In this document: one piece after another, positions 40,853 through 50,461 of the stretch
Position numbering within the stretch: the first letter of the stretch is position 1
How the letters are laid out: each line of letters begins with the position of its first letter
NCBI GenBank assembly: GCA_902782305.1
Contig: CACZMV010000001.1
Location: forward strand, 1 to 64,000
Source: an uncultured Prevotellaceae bacterium
GTDB lineage: Bacteria > Bacteroidota > Bacteroidia > Bacteroidales > Bacteroidaceae
DNA: 64,000 bases
Direction: 5' to 3'
The notes under the pieces: generated by a model
What the model was told of the DNA's origin: nothing
Database searches by the model: none
What the model saw: only the letters and a program-made list of their open reading frames with translations
Made by a program: the position numbers and the translations under genes

Positions 40853-41695
40853 TTATTTTAAATCAGTAATTTGAAAAAAATCTTGATCTCCGTAATCCAG
40901 GTTCTCGCCACCCATACCCCAGATAAAGGTATAGTTGTGTGTGGCTGCTGCTGAATGGATGCTCCATTCTGGCGAAAGCACAGCCTGATTGCCTCGCATC
41001 CAGATGTGACGGGTCTCCTGTGGTTCACCCATCAGGTGGCATACTGCTTGATCTTCAGGCAGTTCGAAATAGAAGTAGGCCTCCATTCTGCGAGAGTGAA
41101 CGTGAGCAGGCATTGTGTTCCATACAGAACCCGTAGCCAACTCTGTCATTCCCATCTGCAGCTGACACGTCTGAAGCACTTGGTTCACCAGCATCTTGTT
41201 GATATCACGCTCGTTAGACATCTCCAGGCTTCCCATGTGAGCCACCACAGCATTCTGCTTGTTCACCTTCTTGCAAGGATACGACGTATGGGCCGTTGTC
41301 GAGTTGAAGTAGAACAAGGCAGGTTTCTCAGCGTCTTTCGATGTGAACACCACCTCGCGGTCGCCACTACCTATATATAATGCTTCCTTATAATCCAGTT
41401 CGAACACCTCATCGCCCACCTTGATGGTGCCAGCGCCACCCACATTATACACTCCCACCTCACGACGATGGGTAAAGTAAGGAGCCTTCAGCGGTTCGAT
41501 AGCCTCCAGCGTCAGCGCCTCCTTTACAGGCATGGCACCACCCACCACCATACGGTCGTACATCGAATAGACCATGTTCACCTCGTCCTGGGCAAACAAG
41601 CGTTCTATCAGAAAGTCACGACGCAAGCGCTGTGTGTCGTAGTGCTTCACATCCTCTGGATGAGCTGCATACCGCAATTCATAATTTGTCTTCAT
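40853..41695 (-). CDS. kduI: 5-dehydro-4-deoxy-D-glucuronate isomerase
   Basis: This 280-residue cupin-type enzyme acts on the unsaturated uronate released from pectin or other uronic-acid polymers. KduI motifs are RYAAHPEDVKHYDTQRLRRDFL, GGAMPVKEALTLE, NTMPAHVHSRRMEAYFYFE (zinc-binding His residues) and PEWSIHSAAATHNYTFIWGMGGEN. First gene of the kduI-kduD operon. The promoter box is at 41721-41728; repeat cluster C lies about 185 bp further upstream. Confidence 0.95.
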   Translation of the reverse strand: MKTNYELRYAAHPEDVKHYDTQRLRRDFLIERLFAQDEVNMVYSMYDRMVVGGAMPVKEALTLEAIEPLKAPYFTHRREVGVYNVGGAGTIKVGDEVFELDYKEALYIGSGDREVVFTSKDAEKPALFYFNSTTAHTSYPCKKVNKQNAVVAHMGSLEMSNERDINKMLVNQVLQTCQLQMGMTELATGSVWNTMPAHVHSRRMEAYFYFELPEDQAVCHLMGEPQETRHIWMRGNQAVLSPEWSIHSAAATHNYTFIWGMGGENLDYGDQDFFQITDLK

Positions 41696-41720
41696 ATTCG
41701 TTTTAGCAGAATTTGCTCCG

Positions 41721-41728
41721 CAAAGATA
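41721..41728 (-). promoter_or_regulatory. Promoter -7 box, kduID operon
   Basis: TATCTTTGCG on the minus strand, 25 bp before the kduI ATG. Confidence 0.75.
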
Positions 41729-41911
41729 CGAAAATAATCTGAACTACCGCCATATTCCCTCACCTTTTAAATTAGATTAATAATTGTTCGTTAAAAGAAA
41801 TTGTAGTTCTCTTGTCATAATCGTAACTTTTATATGAAACATTTTCCTTGTGATACGAACAGACTTCAACAATTACGCAAAGAAATATTATTTTCTTGTA
41901 CGAGAATGATT

Positions 41912-41995
41912 TTATATTCCAGGACTTGGAATATATATTTCAGGACTTGGAATATATATTTCAGGTCTTGGAATATATATTTCAGGCCTTGAAAT
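41912..41995. repeat. 21-bp phased dyad repeat cluster C
   Basis: Four copies with cores CAGGACTTGG, CAGGACTTGG, CAGGTCTTGG and CAGGCCTTGA start at 41920, 41941, 41962 and 41983, an exact 21-bp period. Each unit reads TATATTTCAGGACTTGGAAT; TTCC/GGAA-type arms form a small dyad. The rest of the 41729-42120 gap is AT-rich and shows no gene. Confidence 0.9.
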
Positions 41996-42120
41996 ATAAA
42001 AAGCTAAACTAAGAAAAGAATGTATTGCTCCATCTCATTCGGAATTTTCTGTAAAACTACAATAAATTCGGATTATTTCGACAATTATCAAAAGTTTGAT
42101 AAGTTTGCATCTTTTACAAT

Positions 42121-42155
42121 AAAAAAGAGTGACCTCGATTGAGATCACTCTTTTT
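42121..42155 (-). terminator. Intrinsic terminator of tRNA-Gln
   Basis: On the minus strand AAAAAGAGTGATCTC pairs with GAGGTCACTCTTTTTT around the loop AATC and ends in a T run. Confidence 0.88.
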
Positions 42156-42158
42156 GCG

Positions 42159-42229
42159 TTGTCCAAGGCGGATTCGAACCACCACAAACAGAACCAAAAC
42201 CTGTTGTGCTACCATTACACCATTGGACA
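42159..42229 (-). tRNA. tRNA-Gln (TTG)
   Basis: The 71-base gene pairs TGTCCAA with TTGGACA, has anticodon loop TTTTGGT with anticodon TTG, T arm GGTGGTTCGAATCCGCC and discriminator A. Its promoter box TACCTTTG is at 42249-42256. Confidence 0.94.
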
Positions 42230-42248
42230 AGCGTGCGGTAAGTGGGTG

Positions 42249-42256
42249 CAAAGGTA
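42249..42256 (-). promoter_or_regulatory. Promoter -7 box, tRNA-Gln
   Basis: TACCTTTGCA on the minus strand, 20 bp before the tRNA 5' end. Confidence 0.7.
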
Positions 42257-42290
42257 ATAAAAATTTGGATTACAACCAAATTTTTACCTA

Positions 42291-43586
42291 TTATTTCACT
42301 ATCAGCAGATAATAATTCTTCTTACCCTTCTGTGCCAACAGATACTTACCATCAATAAGATCGTCGCTAGTGACAGGACGGTTCTGGTCGGTAAGCTTCT
42401 CTTTGTTGAGCGATACGCCACCACCCTGCACCATCTTACGCATCTCGCCCTTTGAGGGGAATACGGGGGCTACAGTGGTGAACAGCTCGATAGCGGGCTG
42501 ACCAAGCTGGTCCTTAGAAACCTCAAACTGGGGCACACCATCGAAGACATCGAGGAAGGTCTGTTCGTCGAGTTTCTCCAATCCTTCCTTGGTTGACTTA
42601 CCAAACAAGAGGTTAGAGGCTTCAATAGCAGCATCGAGGGCTTCCTGAGAATGTACCATAACGGTAACCTCTTCAGCCAGACGCTTCTGCAGTACGCGAC
42701 GACCAGGATCCTGCTTGTGTTCTTCAACGAGGGCGTCGATAACATCCTTCTCCAACGAGGTGAAGATCTTGATATACTTCTCGGCATCGTCATCGCTGAC
42801 ATTCAGCCAGAACTGATAGAACTTATACGGGGTTGTGCGTTTGGCATCAAGCCAGATATTTCCCGACTCTGTCTTACCGAACTTCTTACCGTCGCTCTTG
42901 GTAATCAGCGGACAGGTCAGGGCAAAAGCCTCGTTCTCATAGCCCAAGGTACGACGGATCAGTTCCGTACCAGTAGTAATGTTACCCCACTGGTCGTTAC
43001 CGCCTAACTGCAACTTACAGTTCTTATGCTGATAGAGATAGAGGAAGTCGTAGCCCTGCAGCAACTGATAAGTGAACTCTGTGAAGGAAAGTCCATCGCG
43101 AGCGGTACCATTGAGGCGCTGCTGAACGGAATCCTTAGCCATCATGTAGTTTACGGTGATATGCTTACCCACCTCACGAGCGAAATCGAGGAAGGTGAAG
43201 TCTTTCATCCAGTCGTAGTTGTTCACCATCTCGGCAGCATTAGCATCCTTCGACTCAAAGTCCAGGAACTTAGATACTTGCGCTTTGATGCACTCCTGGT
43301 TGTGGCGAAGCGTCTCCTCGTTCAGCAGGTTACGCTCCTGCGACTTACCAGAGGGGTCGCCAATCATACCCGTAGCACCACCCACAAGGATGATGGGCTT
43401 GTGGCCGCAGCGCTGCAAGTGGCGCAACATCATGATGCCACAAAGGTGACCGATATGGAGTGAATCGGCTGTAGGGTCGGTACCCAGATAGGCCGTTACC
43501 ATTTCTTTCTGGAGCAGTTCTTCCGTGCCAGGCATCATCTGTGCCAGCATTCCGCGCCATTTCAGTTCTTCAACAAAGTTTTTCAT
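42291..43586 (-). CDS. tyrS: Tyrosyl-tRNA synthetase
   Basis: This 431-residue class I synthetase has the HIGH motif in [13 protein letters not shown], the tyrosine pocket [10 protein letters not shown] and GGNDQWGNI, the KMSKS counterpart KFGKTES, and a C-terminal S4-like RNA-binding domain ([14 protein letters not shown]). Length is normal. It may be the last gene of the metK-yidD run, but the 66-bp gap upstream is filled by a 9-bp CTAG repeat. Confidence 0.96.
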   Translation of the reverse strand: MKNFVEELKWRGMLAQMMPGTEELLQKEMVTAYLGTDPTADSLHIGHLCGIMMLRHLQRCGHKPIILVGGATGMIGDPSGKSQERNLLNEETLRHNQECIKAQVSKFLDFESKDANAAEMVNNYDWMKDFTFLDFAREVGKHITVNYMMAKDSVQQRLNGTARDGLSFTEFTYQLLQGYDFLYLYQHKNCKLQLGGNDQWGNITTGTELIRRTLGYENEAFALTCPLITKSDGKKFGKTESGNIWLDAKRTTPYKFYQFWLNVSDDDAEKYIKIFTSLEKDVIDALVEEHKQDPGRRVLQKRLAEEVTVMVHSQEALDAAIEASNLLFGKSTKEGLEKLDEQTFLDVFDGVPQFEVSKDQLGQPAIELFTTVAPVFPSKGEMRKMVQGGGVSLNKEKLTDQNRPVTSDDLIDGKYLLAQKGKKNYYLLIVK

Positions 43587-43604
43587 ATCGTTATTCTTTT
43601 ATTT

Positions 43605-43652
43605 ATTATTCTAGTTATTCTAGATAATCTAGATGGTCTAGATTATACTAGA
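43605..43652. repeat. 9-bp CTAG tandem repeat
   Basis: CTAG occurs at 43611, 43620, 43629, 43638 and 43648 within units such as ATTCTAGTT and AATCTAGAT. The period is 9 bp (10 for the last). It fills the gap between yidD and tyrS. Confidence 0.8.
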
Positions 43653-43895
43653 TTAGGGCACTGGGTCATAGCCAGAACCGCCCCAAGGATTACACCTTAG
43701 TATCCGCCAGATGGCGAGATAGAGTCCCTTGATGGGACCATGCTTCATCAGCGCTTGTCTGGCATATTCTGAGCAGGTGGGCGTAAAGCGGCACGAGGGG
43801 CCCAACAGTGGAGAGATGGCTAACTGATAGAAGCGGATGGGCAACACGAGCAACCATACCAATGCTTTGGACAGATAATGTAGTAGCTGCTTCAT
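43653..43895 (-). CDS. yidD: YidD membrane insertion efficiency factor
   Basis: This 80-residue protein has the whole family pattern: an amphipathic start, [58 protein letters not shown]. It helps YidC insert proteins into the inner membrane. It overlaps rnpA by 4 bp, the conserved order. Confidence 0.95.
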   Translation of the reverse strand: MKQLLHYLSKALVWLLVLPIRFYQLAISPLLGPSCRFTPTCSEYARQALMKHGPIKGLYLAIWRILRCNPWGGSGYDPVP

Positions 43896-44287
43896 AGCTT
43901 CTCGCCTATTCGTCGCATCAGGGATACCAGCTTCTGTTCGATGGACAAAGATGATTCATGTCTGTCAGACAACCACACACAAGCTATCAGCAATTGTTGG
44001 GTGTCAGGCAATGGGTCCGTAAGCAGTTCCTTGTGACGACGATAGCTTTCACGAATCTGCCGCTTCACCCTATTGCGGTCAACAGCATGCTTGAAATGCT
44101 TTTTGGGAACACTTATCAGCAACTGTATCGGAGCCTCATCGTCCCTGCGCTCTCTGGTCATATAGACCACTCGCAGCGGGAAAGCTGCCATAGAGTGGCT
44201 GCATCCTCCGCCAAAGAGCGTCTCTATCAGCAGTCTGCTGACCATGCGCTCTTGTTTTGGGAACAATGAACGCCCGGCGTTGAACAT
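43892..44287 (-). CDS. rnpA: Ribonuclease P protein component
   Basis: This 131-residue basic protein binds RNase P RNA. It starts [15 protein letters not shown] and has the conserved RNR-type motif in [23 protein letters not shown] longer frame would overlap hemD and is not used. It follows hemD by 7 bp and overlaps yidD by 4 bp. rpmH, often next to rnpA in other phyla, is not here, as usual for Bacteroidota. Confidence 0.92.
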   Translation of the reverse strand: MFNAGRSLFPKQERMVSRLLIETLFGGGCSHSMAAFPLRVVYMTRERRDDEAPIQLLISVPKKHFKHAVDRNRVKRQIRESYRRHKELLTDPLPDTQQLLIACVWLSDRHESSLSIEQKLVSLMRRIGEKL

Positions 44288-44294
44288 CTTTCTT

Positions 44295-45044
44295 TTATCC
44301 TTGTTTCTCCAACAGGAAGTGCTGCAAAGCACTGGTCATAGAAGGATACTTCTCTGTAGGAGCCTCCAGATCGAGGCGCAGTCCTGCGTCCTTTACAGCT
44401 TGGGCTGTAGAAGGGCCGAAGGTAGCGATTGCTATCTCCCCCTGGTTGAAGTCGGGGAAGTTCTTGGTGAGTGACTCAATACCGGCAGGGCTGAAGAAAA
44501 TCAGCATATCGTAATCGAAGTTCTTCACTTCCTCTGGAGTAAAGTCATTGCTAACCGTGCGATACATCACACACTCACGATGATTGAGCTTCTTGGCATC
44601 GAGCATCTGAGCAACGCTGTCGTTATGAACATCGCTCATGGGAACGAGGTACTTCTCTGTCTTATGCTTAGCCATTGTGGGAATCAGATCGTCAATCTTA
44701 CCCGTTGTGCCAAAGAACACTTTACGCTTACGGTACTGAACATACTTCTGGATATAGAGCGAAATAGTTTCTGTCACACAGAAATACTTCATGTCCTCAG
44801 GAATAGTGATACGCATCTCCTTTGCCAACGTGAAATAATTATCGATGGCATGACGTGATGTGAATACTACGGCAGTATAGTCAAGGATGTTAACCTTCTG
44901 CGCACGAAACTCTTTTGCTGTTATCCCTTCTACCTTAATAAAAGGACGGAATACAAGTTCTACATCGTATCTTGATGCAATATCATAATACGGAGACTTC
45001 TCGCTGGATGGTTTTGGCTGTGAAACCAAGATTTTCTTTATCAT
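44295..45044 (-). CDS. hemD: Uroporphyrinogen-III synthase
   Basis: This 249-residue protein matches the two-lobed HemD fold: VSQPKPSSEKSPYYDIASRYD, AVVFTSRHAIDNYF, MLIFFSPAGIESL and IATFGPSTAQAVKDAGLRL. Sequence conservation is low in this family, but the DUF4271-hemD-rnpA-yidD order is a strong Bacteroidota signature. It makes the asymmetric uroporphyrinogen III ring for haem or corrinoids. Confidence 0.88.
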   Translation of the reverse strand: MIKKILVSQPKPSSEKSPYYDIASRYDVELVFRPFIKVEGITAKEFRAQKVNILDYTAVVFTSRHAIDNYFTLAKEMRITIPEDMKYFCVTETISLYIQKYVQYRKRKVFFGTTGKIDDLIPTMAKHKTEKYLVPMSDVHNDSVAQMLDAKKLNHRECVMYRTVSNDFTPEEVKNFDYDMLIFFSPAGIESLTKNFPDFNQGEIAIATFGPSTAQAVKDAGLRLDLEAPTEKYPSMTSALQHFLLEKQG

Positions 45045-45051
45045 TGATGTC

Positions 45052-46068
45052 CTAAATATTTATTTTCAACATGTTCGCCGTAGCGTTCAAGATGCTCATC
45101 AAAAACAGTAAAGGCACCATTTCGAGCGCACAAAAGTACAAAATAATCTGCAATTTAACGACATTTCGGCTAAAAAAGATGATGTAACTCTTGAAAATTG
45201 TCAATATTTTGATGATTGACAGCACTATTATGACATAAATACCTGCACTTTCAGTAGAAATATCAAAGTATCCCTTGACCATCATAATAGGGAACATCAG
45301 GATACCTTCAGCAGAGGTTATGAATAGGAAAGAACGCATCCATTGTTTATTTCTTTTACTATCAAACAGTACTGTATTGACTACCGTATAGAGTATTGAC
45401 TTCAACAAGAAGTAAGCCAACATGATTCCCCAGTATATCAGAATCAGATAATAAGGGGAACGTAGGATAAACGTCTCACCTATATAATATAAGGTATAGA
45501 AATAGAATAGCAGCGAGATGAGCAAGCCTGCCAACATGACCAGGAAGAACTGGAAACGCAGTTCGATAGCAGTTTCTGACATATCGGATGTGGTTTCATG
45601 GGAGAAGTAGAAGAAAGACTTAATCTGGCGTAACAAGAAATCCTTTACGCTGGAAAAAGCAATCACCGCCACGATAAGACAGAAGAGCAGCAATCCCGTC
45701 AACAGATTATCAGAATGGACGGTATAAGGTACTGGGTCGCCTGCCACCCCATTTCGTCCTCCACGAAGTTCTGGATGAAAAAGGGTGTCTTTGGAAAAGA
45801 AACCCTCGCGATAATATTGTGGAAGATTAACATCCAGCGCACTACGTCCTCTGTCATGATCAGGAAGATGGAGAGTATCAGGTCGTTCACTCCAACGAAT
45901 CTCACCAGGCTTAAAGCGTGACTGAATGGCAGAATCCTGTTGGGCAGGGGTTGCATTACGTGGCAACCAACTCAGCACCTGAGCCGGAGTAAGCGGGCGG
46001 TAGGTGGTAACTGCAGAATCACCCCCTACCGCCGTATGTTGCTGTTGTATGCTGTCTGTTACTATCAA
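45052..46068 (-). CDS. DUF4271 multi-pass membrane protein
   Basis: This 338-residue protein has a long, Pro-rich, soluble N-terminal part (about 1-120) and roughly six to seven membrane helices after it. It belongs to the DUF4271 family that always sits before hemD in Bacteroidota; function is unknown. The start is unusual: the frame opens directly behind the metK stop and its first possible start is TTG at 46068, with no ATG until well inside the protein. Translation is probably coupled to metK. Confidence 0.8.
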   Translation of the reverse strand: MIVTDSIQQQHTAVGGDSAVTTYRPLTPAQVLSWLPRNATPAQQDSAIQSRFKPGEIRWSERPDTLHLPDHDRGRSALDVNLPQYYREGFFSKDTLFHPELRGGRNGVAGDPVPYTVHSDNLLTGLLLFCLIVAVIAFSSVKDFLLRQIKSFFYFSHETTSDMSETAIELRFQFFLVMLAGLLISLLFYFYTLYYIGETFILRSPYYLILIYWGIMLAYFLLKSILYTVVNTVLFDSKRNKQWMRSFLFITSAEGILMFPIMMVKGYFDISTESAGIYVIIVLSIIKILTIFKSYIIFFSRNVVKLQIILYFCALEMVPLLFLMSILNATANMLKINI

Positions 46069-46071
46069 TTC

Positions 46072-47331
46072 TTACAACGCAAATTCGCGCTTTATATCTT
46101 CTACTCGGTCGAGTTTCTCCCAAGTAAAGAGTTCCACGTCAATGGTCTTCGTCTCATGATAACGACTGGTAAAGGTTTTCTTCTTTACCTCGTACTGACG
46201 ACCCATGTGTCCATAAGCTGCAGTCTCCACATACATGGGCTGACGAAGTTTCAGGGTACGCTCGATAGCCTTTGGACGCAGGTCGAACAGTTTCTCAATG
46301 CGCTTAGCAATCTCGCTATCCGTCATATTTACGTGACTACGACCATAGGTGTTGACGTAGATATTCATGGGTTTGGCAACGCCAATGGCATAGCTGATCT
46401 GCACCAGCATTTCGTCAGCCACACCCGCAGCCACCATGTTCTTGGCAATATGACGGGCTGCATAGGCTGCAGAACGGTCAACCTTAGACGAGTCCTTACC
46501 TGAAAAGGCACCACCACCATGAGCACCCTTGCCTCCATAAGTATCGACAATAATCTTACGACCTGTCAAACCTGTGTCACCATGAGGTCCACCAATGACG
46601 AACTTACCCGTTGGGTTGACATAGTATTTTATGTCGTTGCCAAACAATGATAGCACACGCTCAGAGTGAATCTTAGACTTAACACGTGGAATCAGGATGT
46701 TAATGACATCCTCACGAATCTTAGCCAACATGCGCTCATCGTCAGTATCAAACTCATCGTGCTGCGTAGAGACAACGATGGTATCGATGCGCTCTGGGAT
46801 GCCAGCATCACTATATTGTACGGTTACCTGACTTTTCGAGTCTGGTCTGAGGTAAGTCATCTCTTTACCTTCCTTGCGGATTTCAGCCAATGTACGCATA
46901 ATCAGGTGTGCCAAGTCGAGTGAAACAGGCATCAAGTTCTCTGTCTCGTTGGTGGCATAACCGAACATCATACCCTGGTCGCCAGCTCCCTGCTCGTCCT
47001 CGTCGCCATTATCCACACCGCGGTTGATGTCTTCGCTCTGCTCGTGGATGGCAGTCAGGATACCACAGGAATTGCCATCGAACTGATATTCTGCCTTGGT
47101 ATAACCTATTCTCTTAATTGTATTTCGAGCGATGGTCTGCAAGTCGATGTAAACCTCACTACGTACCTCACCCATGATGACCACCTGACCTGTGGTAACA
47201 AACGATTCGCAAGCCACACGGGCATGCTCGTCATAAGCCAGAAACTGGTCTAGAATGGCATCACTTATCTGATCGGCCACCTTATCGGGATGGCCCTCCG
47301 AAACTGATTCTGATGAAAATAAATATGACAT
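46072..47331 (-). CDS. metK: S-adenosylmethionine synthetase
   Basis: This 419-residue protein makes SAM from methionine and ATP. The motifs are [35 protein letters not shown], the P-loop-like [21 protein letters not shown] and [21 protein letters not shown]. The ATG at 47331 is chosen; the 41 codons upstream come from repeat E3. Two tandem copies of the promoter repeat precede it. It leads the metK-DUF4271-hemD-rnpA-yidD run. Confidence 0.97.
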   Translation of the reverse strand: MSYLFSSESVSEGHPDKVADQISDAILDQFLAYDEHARVACESFVTTGQVVIMGEVRSEVYIDLQTIARNTIKRIGYTKAEYQFDGNSCGILTAIHEQSEDINRGVDNGDEDEQGAGDQGMMFGYATNETENLMPVSLDLAHLIMRTLAEIRKEGKEMTYLRPDSKSQVTVQYSDAGIPERIDTIVVSTQHDEFDTDDERMLAKIREDVINILIPRVKSKIHSERVLSLFGNDIKYYVNPTGKFVIGGPHGDTGLTGRKIIVDTYGGKGAHGGGAFSGKDSSKVDRSAAYAARHIAKNMVAAGVADEMLVQISYAIGVAKPMNIYVNTYGRSHVNMTDSEIAKRIEKLFDLRPKAIERTLKLRQPMYVETAAYGHMGRQYEVKKKTFTSRYHETKTIDVELFTWEKLDRVEDIKREFAL

Positions 47332-47350
47332 AACTATTGAATTTTGGGTG

Positions 47351-47508
47351 CAAAGGTACGAATAAGCGAGCGAAAATGCAAATTTATTTGCAATTTTCCG
47401 AGCGAGAGTACTTTCGACGAAGTCAAAGGTAGTGCAAATCGAGCGAAATACCAAATATATTTGGATATTTCCGAGATGTAGCCGACCTAAGACCGAAGAT
47501 CAAGGGTA
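47351..47508 (-). repeat. Tandem promoter-bearing structured repeats, copies E3 and E4
   Basis: Minus-strand boxes lie at 47351-47358 (TACCTTTG), 47424-47431 (TACCTTTG) and 47501-47508 (TACCCTTG), 73 and 77 bp apart. The middle box is shared, so the true repeat unit runs from box to box. E3 has the stem GAAAAT-GCAAAT against ATTTGC-ATTTTC; E4 has GAAATA-T-CCAAAT against ATTTGG-TATTTC. The proximal box is 20 bp before the metK ATG. Confidence 0.85.
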
Positions 47509-47513
47509 CAAAT

Positions 47514-47542
47514 AAACGGCGAATTATACAAATTCGCCGTTT
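47514..47542 (-). terminator. Intrinsic terminator of the M16 peptidase gene
   Basis: AAACGGCGAATT (47514-47525) pairs with AATTCGCCGTTT (47531-47542), a 12-bp perfect stem with a 5-base loop. It isolates the M16 gene from the metK promoters. Confidence 0.85.
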
Positions 47543-47565
47543 AAAATATCACTATGTGATGTGTT

Positions 47566-50391
47566 TTACTTTGCTTCAGGAGTCATGATAACCTCGATGT
47601 TGTTACCACTCTTCAGCAACTGATTGAGGAAGTCGCGAACAGAGTCAACGGTCAGAGCCTCAACAGTCTTCTTGTAATCGGTATGGAAGTCAAGACCATA
47701 CTCCTTGAAGACATTGATGGTGTTGATCCAATAGTTGTTCTTCTTGGCATCAATGTCAGCCTGCTTCAGCATATAGTCCTTTACCTTCTGCAACTGATCG
47801 GCATCAACCTTCTTAGCCATGTTCTCGATACCCTCGTGAATCAGGCGAACAGCCAACTCAGCCTTGTCAGGATTCATAGGACAGTAAGCCTGCAGCATAG
47901 CCTTAGGTTGCTTAGAACCTGTTGAGAAGTAGCCAGCAGCACCACAAGAGTAAGCAGCGCTCTCATCCTCACGAATGGTCTTCAGATAAATCATAGAGAG
48001 AATCTGACCTACAGCGTCAATCTTCACATTGTTCTCCAAGGTGTAAGGCATGTCTGCATACCACATCTCACGAGCGGTTGCCTTTGGAGACTCTGTCTTT
48101 ACCTTGAACTGGTTAACAACCTTACCCTTAGCAAAGGTCATTACCTCCTTGAAGTCTTCAGCCTTCTTCTTGGTAGCAGGCAGCGAAGCGATGTACTGCT
48201 CGATGAGAGGACGGATGGTCTGCTCGTCGAAGTTACCAGCAATTACGAAGGTGAACTGGCCAGCATTCTGGAAGCGCTCCTTGGCGATGGCGAGGATGCG
48301 GTCGTAGTCGATGTCCTTCAGATCCTTCACATCAATGTTGTTGAAGCGAGGATTATGCCCATAAGTAGTTGCAGCCACTGAGTCAGAGAATACAGCATCA
48401 GGTGACAGCGACTTGTTCTTCAGGGCCATATCGAGCTGAGTCATCAGGTTCTGGAACTGCTTATCGTCCTTCTTCACGTTGGTGAAGTAGAGGTAAGACA
48501 TCTGGAACATGGTCTCAATGTCCTTAGGAGTAGAGTGAGCTGTCAGGTACTGACGAGTGTAAGCCAGTGAGAGGTCGGCATTCACTTCCTTACCAGCAAG
48601 AGCCTTCTGAAGCTCTGTGCTTGAGAAGTTGCCCAGTCCGCTCAGTCCGATGGCAGAATCGAACACCTTCAGGTTAGTGTAGTCAGCCTCGCCATAGAGT
48701 GACTTACCACCCATTGAGAAGGCCTGCATCTGAACCTCGTCGTCCTTGAAGTCAGTCTTCTTCAGGATAACAGTCGCACCATTAGAAAGCTTCAGCTCCT
48801 TATAACCCAAAACGGTATTCTCAGTCTCTTTCTTAATCTTACCCTTCTTAATCTTAGTAGCATCGAGCAGAGGCTCGTCCTTTACATTATCTACATAAGC
48901 CTCCAGCTTCTCTGCACGAGCAGCAGCAACGGCAGCAGCCATATCCTTCTCAGTAGGATAAACCTTGCCTTCCTTCTCCTGAGCCAGAATTAATACAACG
49001 AGGTTGCTATCAGTAGCAGAAATCAGCTCTGGCAACATCTGGTTGATAGCCTGTACAGGAATGTTAGGAGCAATCTGCTGCATGGTCTGATAGAGCACAT
49101 CCAATGGTGGGATAGGCTCGTTAGTCAGATAGTGGTCGCGGTATGCATTGCCAAACTCATCGTTCTTGCGCTTGTCGCGATTGGTGAAACGCTTCTCCAA
49201 TCCACTCAGATAGTCTGCTCTTGCACGATCATACTCTGAAGCTGTAAAGCCAAATTCACGAGCACGCTTAGCCTCACGATAGAGCACCTGCAGGGTTTCC
49301 ATATCCTTTCCCTCCTTGGGAACACCAATCAGCTCGAAGCAGTCCTTGGTCTTAGAGAGCAGATACTGGCTGTCGTCAGCAAAAGCCTGGAAGAAGGGGC
49401 ATGCAGCATCCTGTGTCAACTCAGTCATACGCTGGTTAATCATCTGTGAGATTACGTTCACAGCATAGTCCTGAATGAGGTAAGCCATGTTTGACTTCTC
49501 TTCTTGAGGAGTAGCGTCGTGCTTCATCATCACGATAACCTGACTCATCTGCATCTCCTTATCCTTCTCATAGACATAGATAGCCTCCTTGTTGTCAGGA
49601 ACAGCCTCAGCCACCACCTTAGGAGCATTAGCAGGAACCTTGATACCACCAAAGAGCTCCTTAATCTTAGCCTCCATCTTGTCGACATCAACATCACCTA
49701 CTACGATGATGGCCTGATTGTCTGGACGATACCACTTCTGATAGTAAGCACGAAGGGTCTTGGGCTTGAAGCTGTCGATAACGCTCATCAGACCGATGGG
49801 CAGACGCTCGCCATACTTAGAGCCAGGATAAACCTTGGGCAGGGCGCGCTGAATCATACGCTGTGAAGGACCCTCGCCCAAACGCCACTCATTGTGAACA
49901 ACGTCGCGCTCCTTGTCAATCTCGTCAGCCTCCAATGACAAGCCGTTTGACCAGTCTTTCAGAATCAGCAGACAAGAGTCGAGGGCTGTAGCACGCTTGG
50001 TAGGAACGTTGCAGACACGATAAACAGTCTGGTCGATAGAAGTATAGGCATTCAGGTCGCTACCAAACTCAACGCCCAGTGAGCGGCAGAATTCGATAAT
50101 GCCATTGCCCTTGAAATGCTCAGAACCATTGAAGGCCATGTGCTCCAAGAAGTGGGCCAAGCCACGCTGTGACTCTTCTTCGTTAATAGAGCCTACACGC
50201 TGGGCGATGTAGAAGTTGGCTACATGTTCAGGATACTCATTGTGACGAATGTAATACGTCAGTCCGTTGTCGAGCTTACCAATACGTACGGCTGGGTCAA
50301 CGGGGATGGGTGGCATCTGCATCTGCTGAGCCACCATAGCTGTTGTACTGAACAACATCAGCGCAGCTACAAAAAGTTTTTTCAGTTTCAT
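47566..50391 (-). CDS. Periplasmic M16-family zinc peptidase
   Basis: This 941-residue protein has a signal peptide (MKLKKLFVAALMLFSTTAMVAQ). It contains two tandem M16 modules. The first has the inverted zinc motif HFLEH (His80, Glu83, His84 in RGLAHFLEHMAFNG) and the distant Glu in SLEADEIDKERDVVHNEW. The second half (about 500-941) lacks the motif, as in pitrilysin-type proteins where it only closes the chamber. It is a long, insulinase-like form common in Bacteroidales and probably degrades peptides in the periplasm. The ATG at 50391 begins the signal peptide. Promoter box at 50462-50469. Confidence 0.92.
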   Translation of the reverse strand: MKLKKLFVAALMLFSTTAMVAQQMQMPPIPVDPAVRIGKLDNGLTYYIRHNEYPEHVANFYIAQRVGSINEEESQRGLAHFLEHMAFNGSEHFKGNGIIEFCRSLGVEFGSDLNAYTSIDQTVYRVCNVPTKRATALDSCLLILKDWSNGLSLEADEIDKERDVVHNEWRLGEGPSQRMIQRALPKVYPGSKYGERLPIGLMSVIDSFKPKTLRAYYQKWYRPDNQAIIVVGDVDVDKMEAKIKELFGGIKVPANAPKVVAEAVPDNKEAIYVYEKDKEMQMSQVIVMMKHDATPQEEKSNMAYLIQDYAVNVISQMINQRMTELTQDAACPFFQAFADDSQYLLSKTKDCFELIGVPKEGKDMETLQVLYREAKRAREFGFTASEYDRARADYLSGLEKRFTNRDKRKNDEFGNAYRDHYLTNEPIPPLDVLYQTMQQIAPNIPVQAINQMLPELISATDSNLVVLILAQEKEGKVYPTEKDMAAAVAAARAEKLEAYVDNVKDEPLLDATKIKKGKIKKETENTVLGYKELKLSNGATVILKKTDFKDDEVQMQAFSMGGKSLYGEADYTNLKVFDSAIGLSGLGNFSSTELQKALAGKEVNADLSLAYTRQYLTAHSTPKDIETMFQMSYLYFTNVKKDDKQFQNLMTQLDMALKNKSLSPDAVFSDSVAATTYGHNPRFNNIDVKDLKDIDYDRILAIAKERFQNAGQFTFVIAGNFDEQTIRPLIEQYIASLPATKKKAEDFKEVMTFAKGKVVNQFKVKTESPKATAREMWYADMPYTLENNVKIDAVGQILSMIYLKTIREDESAAYSCGAAGYFSTGSKQPKAMLQAYCPMNPDKAELAVRLIHEGIENMAKKVDADQLQKVKDYMLKQADIDAKKNNYWINTINVFKEYGLDFHTDYKKTVEALTVDSVRDFLNQLLKSGNNIEVIMTPEAK

Positions 50392-50461
50392 CGTTAAACT
50401 TATAGTTAGTGGATAATTTATTTTATTCGCACATTTGACGCACAAAGCGCCATAGATTTGG

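Noticed and set aside
47351..47542. Insertion-sequence remnant
   Set aside because: No transposase fragments, target duplications or terminal inverted repeats are visible; the element is defined by promoter boxes and a hairpin.
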